DNA of 64,000 nucleotides, taken from contig NZ_BMNK01000014.1 of assembly GCF_014646515.1 (NCBI RefSeq), positions 130,822-194,821 on the forward strand. Direction: 5' to 3'. The DNA comes from Nonomuraea glycinis. GTDB lineage: Bacteria > Actinomycetota > Actinomycetes > Streptosporangiales > Streptosporangiaceae. The notes beneath the pieces are model-generated. The model made no database searches and was not told the origin of the DNA. It saw only the letters and a program-made list of their open reading frames with translations. Below, one piece after another: positions 25,273 to 32,585 of the stretch; positions within the stretch are counted from its first letter, which is position 1, and the number at the start of each line of letters is the position of its first letter. Position numbers and translations under genes: made by a program.

Positions 25273-25677
25273 ATGTTGCGAGGATTCGCCACGATCAGCT
25301 ACTGGGCAGACGACATGGAGGCGGCGTCGCGGTGGTACGCCGAACTGCTGGAGGTCGAGCCGTACTTCGTGCGCCCGATCGTGGGGCCGCCCGCCTACGT
25401 CGAGTTCCGCATCGGCGACAGCCAGGACGAGCTGGGGCTGATCGACCGCCGGTACGCGCCGACGGGCGCGGCGTCCGGCCCCGGCGGAGTCGTCATGTAC
25501 TGGCACGTTGACGACGTCGAAGCGACGTTCCAGAAGCTACTGTCGATGGGCGCCAAGGAGTACCAGCCGATCACTCCTAGGGAGTCGGGGTTCGTGACGG
25601 CTTCTGTGGTCGACCCATTCGGGAACGTGCTGGGCATCATGTACAACCCGCACTACCTGGAGATCTTGGGCCGATGA
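25273..25677 (+). CDS. VOC-family (glyoxalase/bleomycin resistance) protein
   Basis: A 134-residue single VOC domain: MLRGFATISYWADDMEAASR, WYAELLEVEPYF, then VVMYWHVDDVEATFQKLLSM and VVDPFGNVLGIMYNP. These give the paired beta-alpha-beta-beta-beta units and a metal-site Glu/His pattern. It may bind or modify a small electrophile. The ribosome site GAAGGAAGG precedes the ATG. It pairs with the WYL regulator, an arrangement common in actinobacteria. Confidence 0.88.
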   Translation: MLRGFATISYWADDMEAASRWYAELLEVEPYFVRPIVGPPAYVEFRIGDSQDELGLIDRRYAPTGAASGPGGVVMYWHVDDVEATFQKLLSMGAKEYQPITPRESGFVTASVVDPFGNVLGIMYNPHYLEILGR

Positions 25678-25750
25678 TCCACTGTGCCTACGCCGCCCAG
25701 GCTGACGGCCTACACCGCCCGCGGAGATTGTCCGGGAGGGTGCCCGAACA

Positions 25751-26185
25751 ATGCCGCCGCCAATAGTGGCACGATCTGCCCGTGAGGGCGCGGAATCGGA
25801 CGACAACGATGTGGTCGTCACCGCCGGTTACATGAAGAAGCTCGGTCCAGCGACGCTCACCGCCTATGACCAGCGCATCTTCAACATTCACCCCGCTCTC
25901 CTCCCCAAGTACGGTGGGCGCGGGATGTACGGTCTGCATGTTCACCGGGCCGTCCTGGCAGCAGGCGAGATGATCTCTGGGGCGTCCGTTCATCTTGTGA
26001 CAGCCGAATATGACGAAGGTCCCATCGTTGCTCGTCGAGAGGTCCCCGTCTTTCCCGGAGACGATCCAGAGAGCCTGGCAGAGCGGGTCTTGGCCGCCGA
26101 GCACATCCTCTTGCCCTCGGCAATCCGGGACATGGCGGTCCAATCGATGAGTGACGGTCAACAGGAGAGCGCCCCGGCGCGATGA
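25751..26185 (+). pseudogene. PurN-like formyltransferase, N-terminally truncated
   Basis: From DVVVTAGYMKKLGPATLTAY onward the frame encodes the C-terminal half of a glycinamide-ribonucleotide formyltransferase-like enzyme. The catalytic HPALLP (in RIFNIHPALLPKYGG) and the metal/folate loop HLVTAEYDEGPIVARREV are intact. The first ~85 residues with the GGSGSN-type phosphate loop are replaced by unrelated codons (MPPPIVARSAREGAES). It lacks substrate binding and is probably an island relic. Confidence 0.65.
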
Positions 26186-26212
26186 CGGTGCCGGGGCGGT
26201 GGGCTTCGTGAC

Positions 26213-26440
26213 CTATCCGAGGCCAGCGCCAAGCTTGCCGAGAGCGCTTCGCTTCTCGTCGAGGGATCCATGGGCGTAGATCGTCATGGTGGCCTCGATG
26301 TTGCTGTGGCCGACGATGTCGCGGACGACCTGGGGCGGGAAGCCGAGGTTGAGCAGGAGCGTCGCGCAGGTGCGGCGGAGGTGGTGGAAGCGCATCTCGC
26401 CGAGGTTGCGGCGTCGTGGATTGCTTCCGGGGGCCCATTC
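26213..26440 (-). pseudogene. Phage-type integrase, C-terminal fragment
   Basis: Encodes MRFHHLRRTCATLLLNLGFP, PQVVRDIVGHSNIEATMTIY, AHGSLDEKRSALGKLGAG. It contains H-x-x-R, GHS and the tyrosine nucleophile of tyrosine recombinases, but nothing of the N-terminal two thirds. Its upstream end was replaced by the yefM-yoeB locus, which starts on the opposite strand. Confidence 0.75.
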
Positions 26441-26450
26441 GGACTTTTGA

Positions 26451-26468
26451 TGTACATTATCCTGTACA
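26451..26468. promoter_or_regulatory. YefM operator with paired TGTACA boxes
   Basis: Two TGTACA hexamers (26451-26456 and 26463-26468), 12 bp centre to centre, lie just before the yefM start. TGTACA is the known core recognised by YefM in the E. coli yefM-yoeB operator, there also as spaced pairs. Confidence 0.75.
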
Positions 26469-26476
26469 CTGATGGC

Positions 26477-26743
26477 ATGAAGGTGATGACCATGTCCGAA
26501 TCGCGGGCCAACTACGCCGCCACCCTCGACTCTGTCATCGACGACCAGGAAGAAGTCCTCATCACCCGCCCCGGCGGAGAAGGCGTCGTCATGGTGTCGC
26601 AGCACGAATACGAATCGATGCGCGAGACGCTCTATCTGATGGCCTCTCCTGTCAACCGCAGGCGACTGTCGGAGGCGGTCGCCCGTCTGGAGGCCGGAGG
26701 CGGCACCGTCCGCGAACTGGCCGACGAGGACACCAGCTCATGA
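26477..26743 (+). CDS. yefM: Antitoxin YefM
   Basis: An 88-residue Phd/YefM-family antitoxin: MKVMTMSESRANYAATLDSV, IDDQEEVLITRPGGEGVVMV, SQHEYESMRETLYLMASPVN. The C-terminal segment (RRRLSEAVARLEAGGGTVRE) would bind and block YoeB. The ATG at 26477 directly follows the TGTACA operator; a longer upstream frame would run through the operator and the integrase relic, so it is rejected. It overlaps yoeB by four bases (ATGA). Confidence 0.92.
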   Translation: MKVMTMSESRANYAATLDSVIDDQEEVLITRPGGEGVVMVSQHEYESMRETLYLMASPVNRRRLSEAVARLEAGGGTVRELADEDTSS

Positions 26744-27000
26744 AGATCCTTTTCGATGAACTTGCCTGGGAGGACTACTGCTTCTGGCAGCGCGAAGATC
26801 GACGCATCCTCAAACGGATCAACCAGCTGATCGCCGACATAGGCCGCAACGAGAACGAAGGCATCGGCAAACCAGAGCCGCTTAAGTACGAATGGTCCGG
26901 CTACTGGTCCCGGCGTATTACCTCAGAACACCGGCTCGTCTACCGCGTCAATGACGACACCGTCATGATCGCCGCCTGTCGATACCACTACGAGAAGTAG
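26740..27000 (+). CDS. yoeB: mRNA interferase toxin YoeB
   Basis: An 86-residue ribosome-dependent endoribonuclease. The family pattern is complete: WEDYCFWQREDRRILKRINQ, GIGKPEPLKYEWSGYWSRRI, SEHRLVYRV and the C-terminal CRYHYEK. These contain the catalytic Glu, Arg and penultimate-region His/Tyr residues described for E. coli YoeB. It is coupled to yefM by the ATGA overlap. It inhibits translation initiation when free and probably stabilises the island. Confidence 0.93.
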   Translation: MKILFDELAWEDYCFWQREDRRILKRINQLIADIGRNENEGIGKPEPLKYEWSGYWSRRITSEHRLVYRVNDDTVMIAACRYHYEK

Positions 27001-27052
27001 CACCCGCCCAGCCGACAGACAAACCAAAGCATTTCCCCCCGTTTTCGGGGGC

Positions 27053-27084
27053 GCGTCGGAGCTTTGCGACGGTTCTCGATGAGG
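27053..27084 (+). pseudogene. vapB fragment
   Basis: Twenty-five bases (27060-27084) are identical to codons 12-20 of the intact vapB at 21947-21971, and the bases before are similar. No frame continues beyond. It is a relic of a second vapBC copy. Confidence 0.6.
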
Positions 27085-27166
27085 TCTGGCGTCCGCCGTC
27101 CCTGACGGACGCCACCCGACGCCGCCGCCTGGCGGGCGACCGCGCCGCCGCTGGCTGAGCCCGGGA

Positions 27167-27874
27167 TCACCACGTCCAGTACGAGCGCGCCTCGGCCTTC
27201 CACGTCTTGGGGAAGTACTGGTGGATGCGGAAGGCCATGCCCTTGTCGCGCGCGATGTACTGGTCCCGGTCCAGCTTCCTGGTGATCGGCCCGCTCAGGT
27301 CGCCCTTGTTGTCCCACCAGGACTCCCACTGCTTGATGCAGGTCTGGCCGCTGATGTATTGGTTGGAGCAGGGAGCGGGCGGCGACCAGATCTGCGTGTG
27401 GCCGAACTTGATCACCTTGCCGGACGACTCCTCGGTGAGCGTTCCCCACGCCTTGAGACAGTAGCCCGTGGCCGGGATGTCCCACTTCACATAGTGCTGC
27501 GGGCCCGAGGTGGCGAACGTCCGCAAGTTCTCGCACTTGGCGTCGCCGATCTGCTCCTTGGTCACACGCAGCCGGTAGTAGGTGCCGTTGCCGCTCCAGC
27601 CGTCCAGCGTCACCCAGTCGCCGTCGCGCACGAACTTCTCACCGTAGTTCGGCGGCCACGTCTTCGGATCACCCCAGCTGATCTCCGAGGTGGTCGCCGA
27701 CAGCGGCTTCCACGCCCACTGCCCGGCCACCTTGCCGTCGGCCCAGTATTGCCCGGCGCTCCGTGCCGCGATTCGCGAGTACTGACCGTAGTCGTCCCCG
27801 GACGTCGCCGACGCCGGCAAGCCCGTCGTCGCGAGCACGGCGACCGTCGCCGTTCCAAGAGCCACAAGTCTCAT
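27167..27874 (-). CDS. Secreted protein of unknown function
   Basis: A 235-residue protein with a clear signal peptide (RLVALGTATVAVLATTGLPA, SA cleavage). The mature part is Trp-rich (more than ten Trp) with cysteine pairs (CENL, GYCLKA, PCSNQYISGQTC) likely forming disulfides outside the cell. I do not recognise a family; the composition suggests a beta-rich, possibly carbohydrate-binding or inhibitor-like fold, which is only a guess. It is island cargo with no coupled neighbour. Confidence 0.7.
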   Translation of the reverse strand: MRLVALGTATVAVLATTGLPASATSGDDYGQYSRIAARSAGQYWADGKVAGQWAWKPLSATTSEISWGDPKTWPPNYGEKFVRDGDWVTLDGWSGNGTYYRLRVTKEQIGDAKCENLRTFATSGPQHYVKWDIPATGYCLKAWGTLTEESSGKVIKFGHTQIWSPPAPCSNQYISGQTCIKQWESWWDNKGDLSGPITRKLDRDQYIARDKGMAFRIHQYFPKTWKAEARSYWTW

Positions 27875-28201
27875 CGATCGTTCCTCTCAAGCCGCGAAGC
27901 GCCCATCCCATCACCTCCGAACCTGGGATCCGCCCGCTTCAAGATTCGTGGAACCGATTCAAGCCGTACCAGGGTCTACCTGCGAAAACGAGGCTGGTAC
28001 GGCTACCCCCCGGCAAGCCGACATACTTAGCCGAATTGAATACACAGAGTGAGGCCGCGCTCGCGCTTCTTGTTTTCAGGGAGAGGCGTTACAGCCGTAA
28101 CGGCTTACCCCCTCCCATGTCTGAGGCCAGGCGCCCGCCCCCGGACGGGTGAGTGACGAAGAGAGTGACATCTAACACCTCTTCTAACAGCTTGGCTCCC
28201 G

Positions 28202-28708
28202 CTACTCGTCGATCGCCTGAGCGACGACGTCGGCGGCCGAGGCTTCCGCCGCGCGGATCACGTGGGCGTAGACCCTGAGAGTGATCGAGGGGTCGGCGTG
28301 GCCGAGGCGGGCCGCCACGACGTGGATGGGCACGCCGGCCAGGAGCAGTGTGGTCGCGTGAATGTGGCGGAGGTCGTGCAGCCTGGCATGCGGGAGCCGG
28401 TCGTTCGGGTGCGCCTGGTTGCAGCGCTTGATGAGGATCGGGAACAGCGAGCTGGATCCGTCGATGAAGGACGCCGAGCCTCTGATGACGAGCTGCTTGG
28501 CGTCCAGGTCCACGTCCGGCCAACGGAGGTGGAGGAGCTCGCCACGGCGGGCGCCGGTGTAGGCCGCCAGGTGGAGGAAGGGCCAAAGGCGGTGTTCGCG
28601 GGCGTACTGGAGGAATGCTTTGAGCTGGTCTGTGGTCCAGACTGTGCCAGGTCCGCTGATCTCGCGGCGGGGACGTTCAACCTTCTCGACCGGCTGACGG
28701 TCCGGCAT
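28202..28708 (-). pseudogene. Tyrosine recombinase (integrase), truncated
   Basis: From MPDRQPVEKVERPRREISGP the frame encodes the catalytic domain of a Streptomyces-phage-like integrase: AAYTGARRGELLHLRWPDVD with the first Arg, ARLHDLRHIHATTLLLAGVP, RLGHADPSITLRVYAHV. About 100-130 N-terminal residues are missing. A deletion between FIDGSSSLF and ARLHDL also removes the beta-hairpin that carries the catalytic Lys. It is probably the recombinase that delivered the third tRNA-Phe island. Confidence 0.75.
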
Positions 28709-28741
28709 CACATCCTCGTCCGGCACCGATAGCGTGATTCC

Positions 28742-29101
28742 GTGACGAACGTTCCCCATCCAGACGAGTTCCGCCATAACCGGGCCGAAGGCAACGACGC
28801 GCTGCGTACCACGGGTTCGGTCGTGGAGTCATTCTTCGCGTTGGACGGCGCCGCCTACGCGCCCGGGGCCCTGCCGAAGGGGATCAAGGAGCTGATGGGT
28901 CTGGTCATCTCGGTGACGAAGGATTGCGAGGAGTGCGTCTATTACCACCTGGAGCAATGCGAGCAGGAAGGCGTCGGCCGGGAGCAGGTGCTGGAGGCAC
29001 TGCATATAGCGATGGTAGGAGCCGGTTCGGTCACGGTGCCGCTGCTCCGCCGAGCCATCATCTTCATGGACCGGTTGCCGGGCCTGGCAAAGCCGACGTG
29101 A
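28742..29101 (+). CDS. AhpD-like carboxymuconolactone decarboxylase-family protein
   Basis: A 119-residue all-alpha protein starting at GTG (TNVPHPDEFRHNRAEGNDAL). The motif KDCEECVYYHLEQCEQEGV carries the paired cysteines and the histidine used by AhpD-type alkyl-hydroperoxide reductases, though the spacing here is C-x-x-C. It may act as a thiol peroxidase or resolving partner in oxidative stress. Together with the OsmC protein nearby it gives the island a peroxide-defence flavour. Confidence 0.82.
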   Translation: MTNVPHPDEFRHNRAEGNDALRTTGSVVESFFALDGAAYAPGALPKGIKELMGLVISVTKDCEECVYYHLEQCEQEGVGREQVLEALHIAMVGAGSVTVPLLRRAIIFMDRLPGLAKPT

Positions 29102-29374
29102 CCGGCAAAAGTCGTTATCGCGGCAAGGTTCGGAGTCGTCCCAGACACTGCGGAACGCCCACCCGGTGCGAGCCTTGCGACGTCGCCCGCACGGAACGCT
29201 CTACAAGCCCTCAGACGCAACCTCGTGATCCCACACCATCGGTGGCCGTCGTGAGGGTGGAACCTCACCTGCCGGAAGGATGCCAGATCGGAACGCTTGC
29301 TCATGCCGCCAACCGCGTGCTCATGCGCCGTAGCGGTGCGGAAGTCCTCGTTGGTCGCGTTCCCGGATGGTCGG

Positions 29375-29770
29375 TTAGCCGATCCTCTGCACGGTGGCAC
29401 CCCGTCGGATGGCGCGGGGGATCTCGGCGACGGAGTCCACGGTGTCGATCAGGTGGGCGATGCTCTCGGCTGGAGCGGTGGAGCTGACGTCGACGGTGTA
29501 GGTGATCCCGGTTGATGTCCAGCTCTCGGTGTCGAAGCCGCCGGCTGCGGAAACGCACACTCCCTGGAGTTCGATTCCCAGTGCGGCGGCCTCCCGGTAA
29601 AGGTCGTTGAGGATGCATCCCGCGGCCGCGAGGTGAAGGAGATGTCCTCCGGTGAAGTCCGCCCTGACGCTCACACCCTCGGGCGTCCACCGATGAGGGA
29701 AATGCACTGCGTGCTCGTCCGTCACCTTCAGCGATCCCGCGCTCACGATCACGTTGAAACGATCGTTCAT
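29375..29770 (-). CDS. OsmC-family protein
   Basis: A 131-residue protein starting MNDRFNVIVSAGSLKVTDEH. It has the OsmC/Ohr fold pattern: FTGGHLLHLAAAGCILNDLY with one reactive-site cysteine, then GIELQGVCVSAAGGFDTES with the second. Such proteins reduce organic hydroperoxides with thiols. The start is the ATG at 29770; upstream codons do not fit the family. Upstream, to 29931, lies a divergent spacer with the DUF427 gene. Confidence 0.82.
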   Translation of the reverse strand: MNDRFNVIVSAGSLKVTDEHAVHFPHRWTPEGVSVRADFTGGHLLHLAAAGCILNDLYREAAALGIELQGVCVSAAGGFDTESWTSTGITYTVDVSSTAPAESIAHLIDTVDSVAEIPRAIRRGATVQRIG

Positions 29771-29931
29771 GATTCGGCTCCCGGCACCTCGGGTGTACGG
29801 ACGTGAGACAAGAGTCGTCCTACACGTCGCAGCCGCCAACGGCAACACAGCACTCCCTCACACGGGAACGCCCGCTCATGCCGCGAAGCGTCACGCTGGC
29901 GGCCGCGGGGGACGTTTGATGGGATCGGTCT

Positions 29932-30300
29932 ATGAACACACGAGGACATGAAATCGAGGTCACGCCTGTATCGGATCAGGTCGTGGTGCGAGTCAGAGAC
30001 GTGGTCATCGCGACCTCCTCCCGGCCGATCGTGCTCACCGAGACGGGCTGTCCACCGCGGTACTACCTGCCGTCGGCCGACGTGAAGATGGACATGCTCA
30101 GATCATCGACAACGACGTCGCACTGCCCGTTCAAGGGCGATGCCGCCTACTGGTCGGTTCAGATCGGTGACGGTGTGGCCGAGGACGTGGTCTGGTCCTA
30201 CCCGGAGCCGTTCCCGAGGGTGGAGGAGATCGCCGGATTGCTCGCCTTCTGGGCCGAGAAGCCAGGCGTCACGCTCGAGGTGAACGGGCAGGCCGCGTAA
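29932..30300 (+). CDS. DUF427-family protein
   Basis: A 122-residue small beta-rich protein. The DUF427 pattern is clear: VRVRDVVIATSSRPIVLTET, YYLPSADVKMDMLRSSTTTS, HCPFKGDAAYWSV, VVWSYPEPFP. The family forms a compact barrel of unknown biochemical role and often appears near redox genes. It is the last intact gene of the third tRNA-Phe island before the vapC relic and att copy 4. Confidence 0.88.
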   Translation: MNTRGHEIEVTPVSDQVVVRVRDVVIATSSRPIVLTETGCPPRYYLPSADVKMDMLRSSTTTSHCPFKGDAAYWSVQIGDGVAEDVVWSYPEPFPRVEEIAGLLAFWAEKPGVTLEVNGQAA

Positions 30301-30355
30301 GCGTCGCGGGTTGCGATCGCCGCTACGCGCAACGGACTGTCCGCCCTGACGGCGG

Positions 30356-30463
30356 TTGATCCCTGTTGAGGAGTACACGACGGACGTTGCTAGAGTCCAC
30401 GCCCGGCGCATGTCCGACGAGAGGGTGAGTCGCGAGGCGCGTACGATCTGCTGATCGCGGCTA
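30356..30463 (+). pseudogene. vapC fragment
   Basis: This stretch repeats the vapC region starting at 22361 (bases for LIPVEEYTTDVARVHAR through AYDLLIAAT) with substitutions, a small deletion and a frameshift. It then jumps about 100 bases ahead to the shared CTGACGGCAACG region. It is part of a ~290-bp direct repeat of 22361-22771. Confidence 0.75.
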
Positions 30464-30465
30464 CC

Positions 30466-30477
30466 CTGACGGCAACG
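30466..30477 (+). repeat. Candidate arm-type site CTGACGGCAACG
   Basis: Exact 12-mer located 94 bp before att copy 4. Confidence 0.5.
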
Positions 30478-30559
30478 TTCATCACCGTAGCCATACATGA
30501 GGCGCCGTTGGTGGCCTCCGGCCGCTAGAGCGCGGTAGGTCGGCAGAGCGATCGCCACG

Positions 30560-30656
30560 CCCGAAAAGCGGAAGGTCTGCGGTTCGACCTCGCCCCTGAC
30601 CACATGAGATGACGAGCCGAGATGCCCCGTAGCGATTATCGCTCCGGGGCGGTTTT
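30560..30656 (+). repeat. tRNA-Phe att copy 4 (outer end of the array)
   Basis: Most diverged copy (GGTCTGCGG for GGTCGGCGG, ACCTCGCC for ACCCCGCC), but the terminator hairpin with its T run is kept. Chromosomal-looking genes begin right after it. Confidence 0.82.
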
Positions 30657-30756
30657 TCGTCGCTGGGTCGCCATGCCGGCCGGCTCTGGTGATGAGTTGT
30701 CGTGCTCGCGGCCGTCATATCTACGACGGGACACGACGAGGCGGAAGGGTGACGTG

Positions 30757-31755
30757 ATGGGTGCGGATACGCGGCTGGAGGAGCTGGGCGTGAGTGGGCT
30801 GGGTGAGGTCGACGAGCCGGCGTTCTCGGGGCTGGCGGAGCGGCATCGGCGGGAGTTGCACGTGCACTGCTACCGGATGCTCGGGTCGTTCGAGGACGCC
30901 GAGGACACCGTACAGGAGACGTTTCTGCGGGCTTGGCGGCGGCGGGAGACCTTCGAGGGGCGGTCGACGTTCCGGGCCTGGCTGTATCGGATCGCGACCA
31001 ACGCCTGCCTGGACCTGCTGGCCAAGGTTCGGCCGGAGCCTGCGACCGGGGGCGAGGCGCTGTGGCTGCAGCCCTATCCGGACCGGTTGCTCGACGAGTT
31101 GCCCGCCGGCGACGCGGACGAGCCGGAGGCCGTCGCCGTCGCGCGGGAGACGATCGAGCTGGCGTACCTGGTCGCGGTCCAGCATCTCGCGCCGCGCCCG
31201 CGGGCCGTGCTGATCCTGCGGGACGTGCTCGGCTGGCCGGCGAAGGAGGTCGCGGAGCTCCTCGGGGACTCCGTCAACTCCGTGAACAGCGCGCTGCAGC
31301 GGGCCCGCGCCGGCATGCGGGAGCACCTGCCCGCCGAGCGGCAGGACTGGACCGGCGGCGAGGAGGACGCCGGGACGCGCGAGCTGGTGCGCCGCTATAC
31401 CGACGCCAGCGTGGCCACGGACATCGGCGGGCTCGCCGCGCTCCTGCGGGACGACGTCCGCTTCTCGATGCCGCCCACGCCGGGCCTGTACGTCGGCCGC
31501 GACACGGTGGTGAACGACTGGGTCGAGCACGGCTTCGAGGACATGAAGCACCTGCGCGCCGTGCCCACCTCGGTGAACCGGCAGCCTGCCGTCGCCTTCT
31601 ACCTCTGGCGGGAGCGGGAGGGCGCGTACCTGCCGCTGACGATCGACGTCCTGCGCGTCACCGGCGGAGCGATCACCGAGATCGTCACGTTCCACGACGA
31701 CCGGTTCGCGCGGCTCGGGCTGCCGGAGCGCCTGCCGGCGGACGGCACGGAGTAG
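30757..31755 (+). CDS. ECF sigma factor with C-terminal SnoaL-like domain
   Basis: A 332-residue sigma-70 family protein. Region 2 is AFSGLAERHRRELHVHCYRM, LGSFEDAEDTVQETFLRAWR; region 4 is LAPRPRAVLILRDVLGWPAK, EVAELLGDSVNSVNSALQRA. The C-terminal ~115 residues (ELVRRYTDASVATDIGGLAA) form a SnoaL-like domain, as in the SigG/SigJ groups that lack classical anti-sigma factors and are modulated by this domain. The ATG at 30757 follows GGAAGGG. The next frame starts six bases after its stop. Confidence 0.88.
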   Translation: MGADTRLEELGVSGLGEVDEPAFSGLAERHRRELHVHCYRMLGSFEDAEDTVQETFLRAWRRRETFEGRSTFRAWLYRIATNACLDLLAKVRPEPATGGEALWLQPYPDRLLDELPAGDADEPEAVAVARETIELAYLVAVQHLAPRPRAVLILRDVLGWPAKEVAELLGDSVNSVNSALQRARAGMREHLPAERQDWTGGEEDAGTRELVRRYTDASVATDIGGLAALLRDDVRFSMPPTPGLYVGRDTVVNDWVEHGFEDMKHLRAVPTSVNRQPAVAFYLWREREGAYLPLTIDVLRVTGGAITEIVTFHDDRFARLGLPERLPADGTE

Positions 31756-31760
31756 CCCGG

Positions 31761-32051
31761 GTGCGGACGCTCGCGCTGCGCGGTGGTGCGCGGGCCGCGG
31801 TGGTCGCGGCGGAGTGGTGTGACGCGTTCGGCGTCGTCACTAGCGGGCGGGTGCAACTGGAGTTGCGCGACGGCGAGCCCGGGCCGGTCCTCGGACGCGG
31901 CGCCGGGTTCTGGCTCCGCGGCACCGGCGTCCGCGCCCTGCGGAACCCCGGCCATCGGACGGCGAGGGTGCGCGTCGTCACCCCCAGGGGCAAGCGTCCC
32001 CCTCAGCGCCGGAACCGTCACACACCAGTCATCGAACGATGGAGGAACGAC
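31761..32051 (+). CDS. Cupin-like small protein frame without its own stop
   Basis: From the GTG at 31761 the frame encodes RTLALRGGARAAVVAAEWCD, VVTSGRVQLELRDGEPGPVL, GRGAGFWLRGTGVRALRNPG, a compact cupin-like beta-barrel of the type often placed after SigJ-type sigma genes. No stop codon separates it from the DUF6069 gene, so either a 246-residue fusion is made (31761-32501) or only the downstream gene is translated from its own ATG. The tail (RGKRPPQRRNRHTP) is low complexity. Confidence 0.5.
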
Positions 32052-32501
32052 ATGAGCAGCATGAATGACACCGGGGGCGTGGCAGCGCGCCGGACCAGCC
32101 GTACTACCCACTGGCTTCGCGGGCTCGCCGGCACCGGCTTCGTCGCCACGCTCGTGGCGATGGCGGCCACCACCCTCGCCGCCGCGCTCGCCCAGGTCGT
32201 CGGTGTCGGCTTCGAGGTCCCCGATGGTGGCGAGGCGATCCCGTTGTCCGGGTTCGCCGTGGTGACCGGCTTCTTCTCGGTCGTGGGCGTCGTCATTGCC
32301 GCCGCTCTTCTCCGGTGGAGCGCGCGCCCGGCCGAGCGGTTCGTGTGGACGGCGGTGTCGCTGACCGCGATCTCGCTGGTCCCGCCCTTCCTGGTCGGGG
32401 CGAGCACCGCCACCGCCACAGCCCTCCTCGGGCTGCACCTCGTCCCCGCGGCGGTGATGATCCCCGTCCTGGCGCGGAGCCTCCGCACCCGGGCCGATTG
32501 A
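32052..32501 (+). CDS. DUF6069-family membrane protein
   Basis: A 149-residue protein with four transmembrane helices (about residues 21-45, 60-80, 92-110, 115-135), starting MSSMNDTGGVAARRTSRTTH after a strong ribosome site GGAGG. DUF6069 proteins are small actinobacterial membrane proteins of unknown role that often accompany sigma factor genes. It is in frame with the cupin-like segment upstream and is closed by the terminator at 32527. Confidence 0.8.
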   Translation: MSSMNDTGGVAARRTSRTTHWLRGLAGTGFVATLVAMAATTLAAALAQVVGVGFEVPDGGEAIPLSGFAVVTGFFSVVGVVIAAALLRWSARPAERFVWTAVSLTAISLVPPFLVGASTATATALLGLHLVPAAVMIPVLARSLRTRAD

Positions 32502-32526
32502 CGATCCCGCGACGGGGTCTTATCAA

Positions 32527-32566
32527 GAAAGAGCCCCAGGAATTCCTCCTGAGGGCTCTTTCCTTT
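32527..32566. terminator. Bidirectional rho-independent terminator
   Basis: A long stem AAAGAGCCC/GGGCTCTTT with an inner AGGA/TCCT pairing, with T-rich sequence on the right and A-rich on the left. It lies between the convergent DUF6069 and acyltransferase genes and can serve both. Confidence 0.88.
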
Positions 32567-32585
32567 TACGCCGGTGGTCGCTGGT

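Noticed and set aside
28089..28586. Minus-strand Pro/Arg-rich frame overlapping the integrase relic
   Set aside because: Out of frame with the clear recombinase motifs; shadow.
30933..31760. Plus-strand frame overlapping the sigma factor gene
   Set aside because: This part is a +frame shadow of the sigma gene; only its continuation from 31761 looks like protein (cupin-like/DUF6069).
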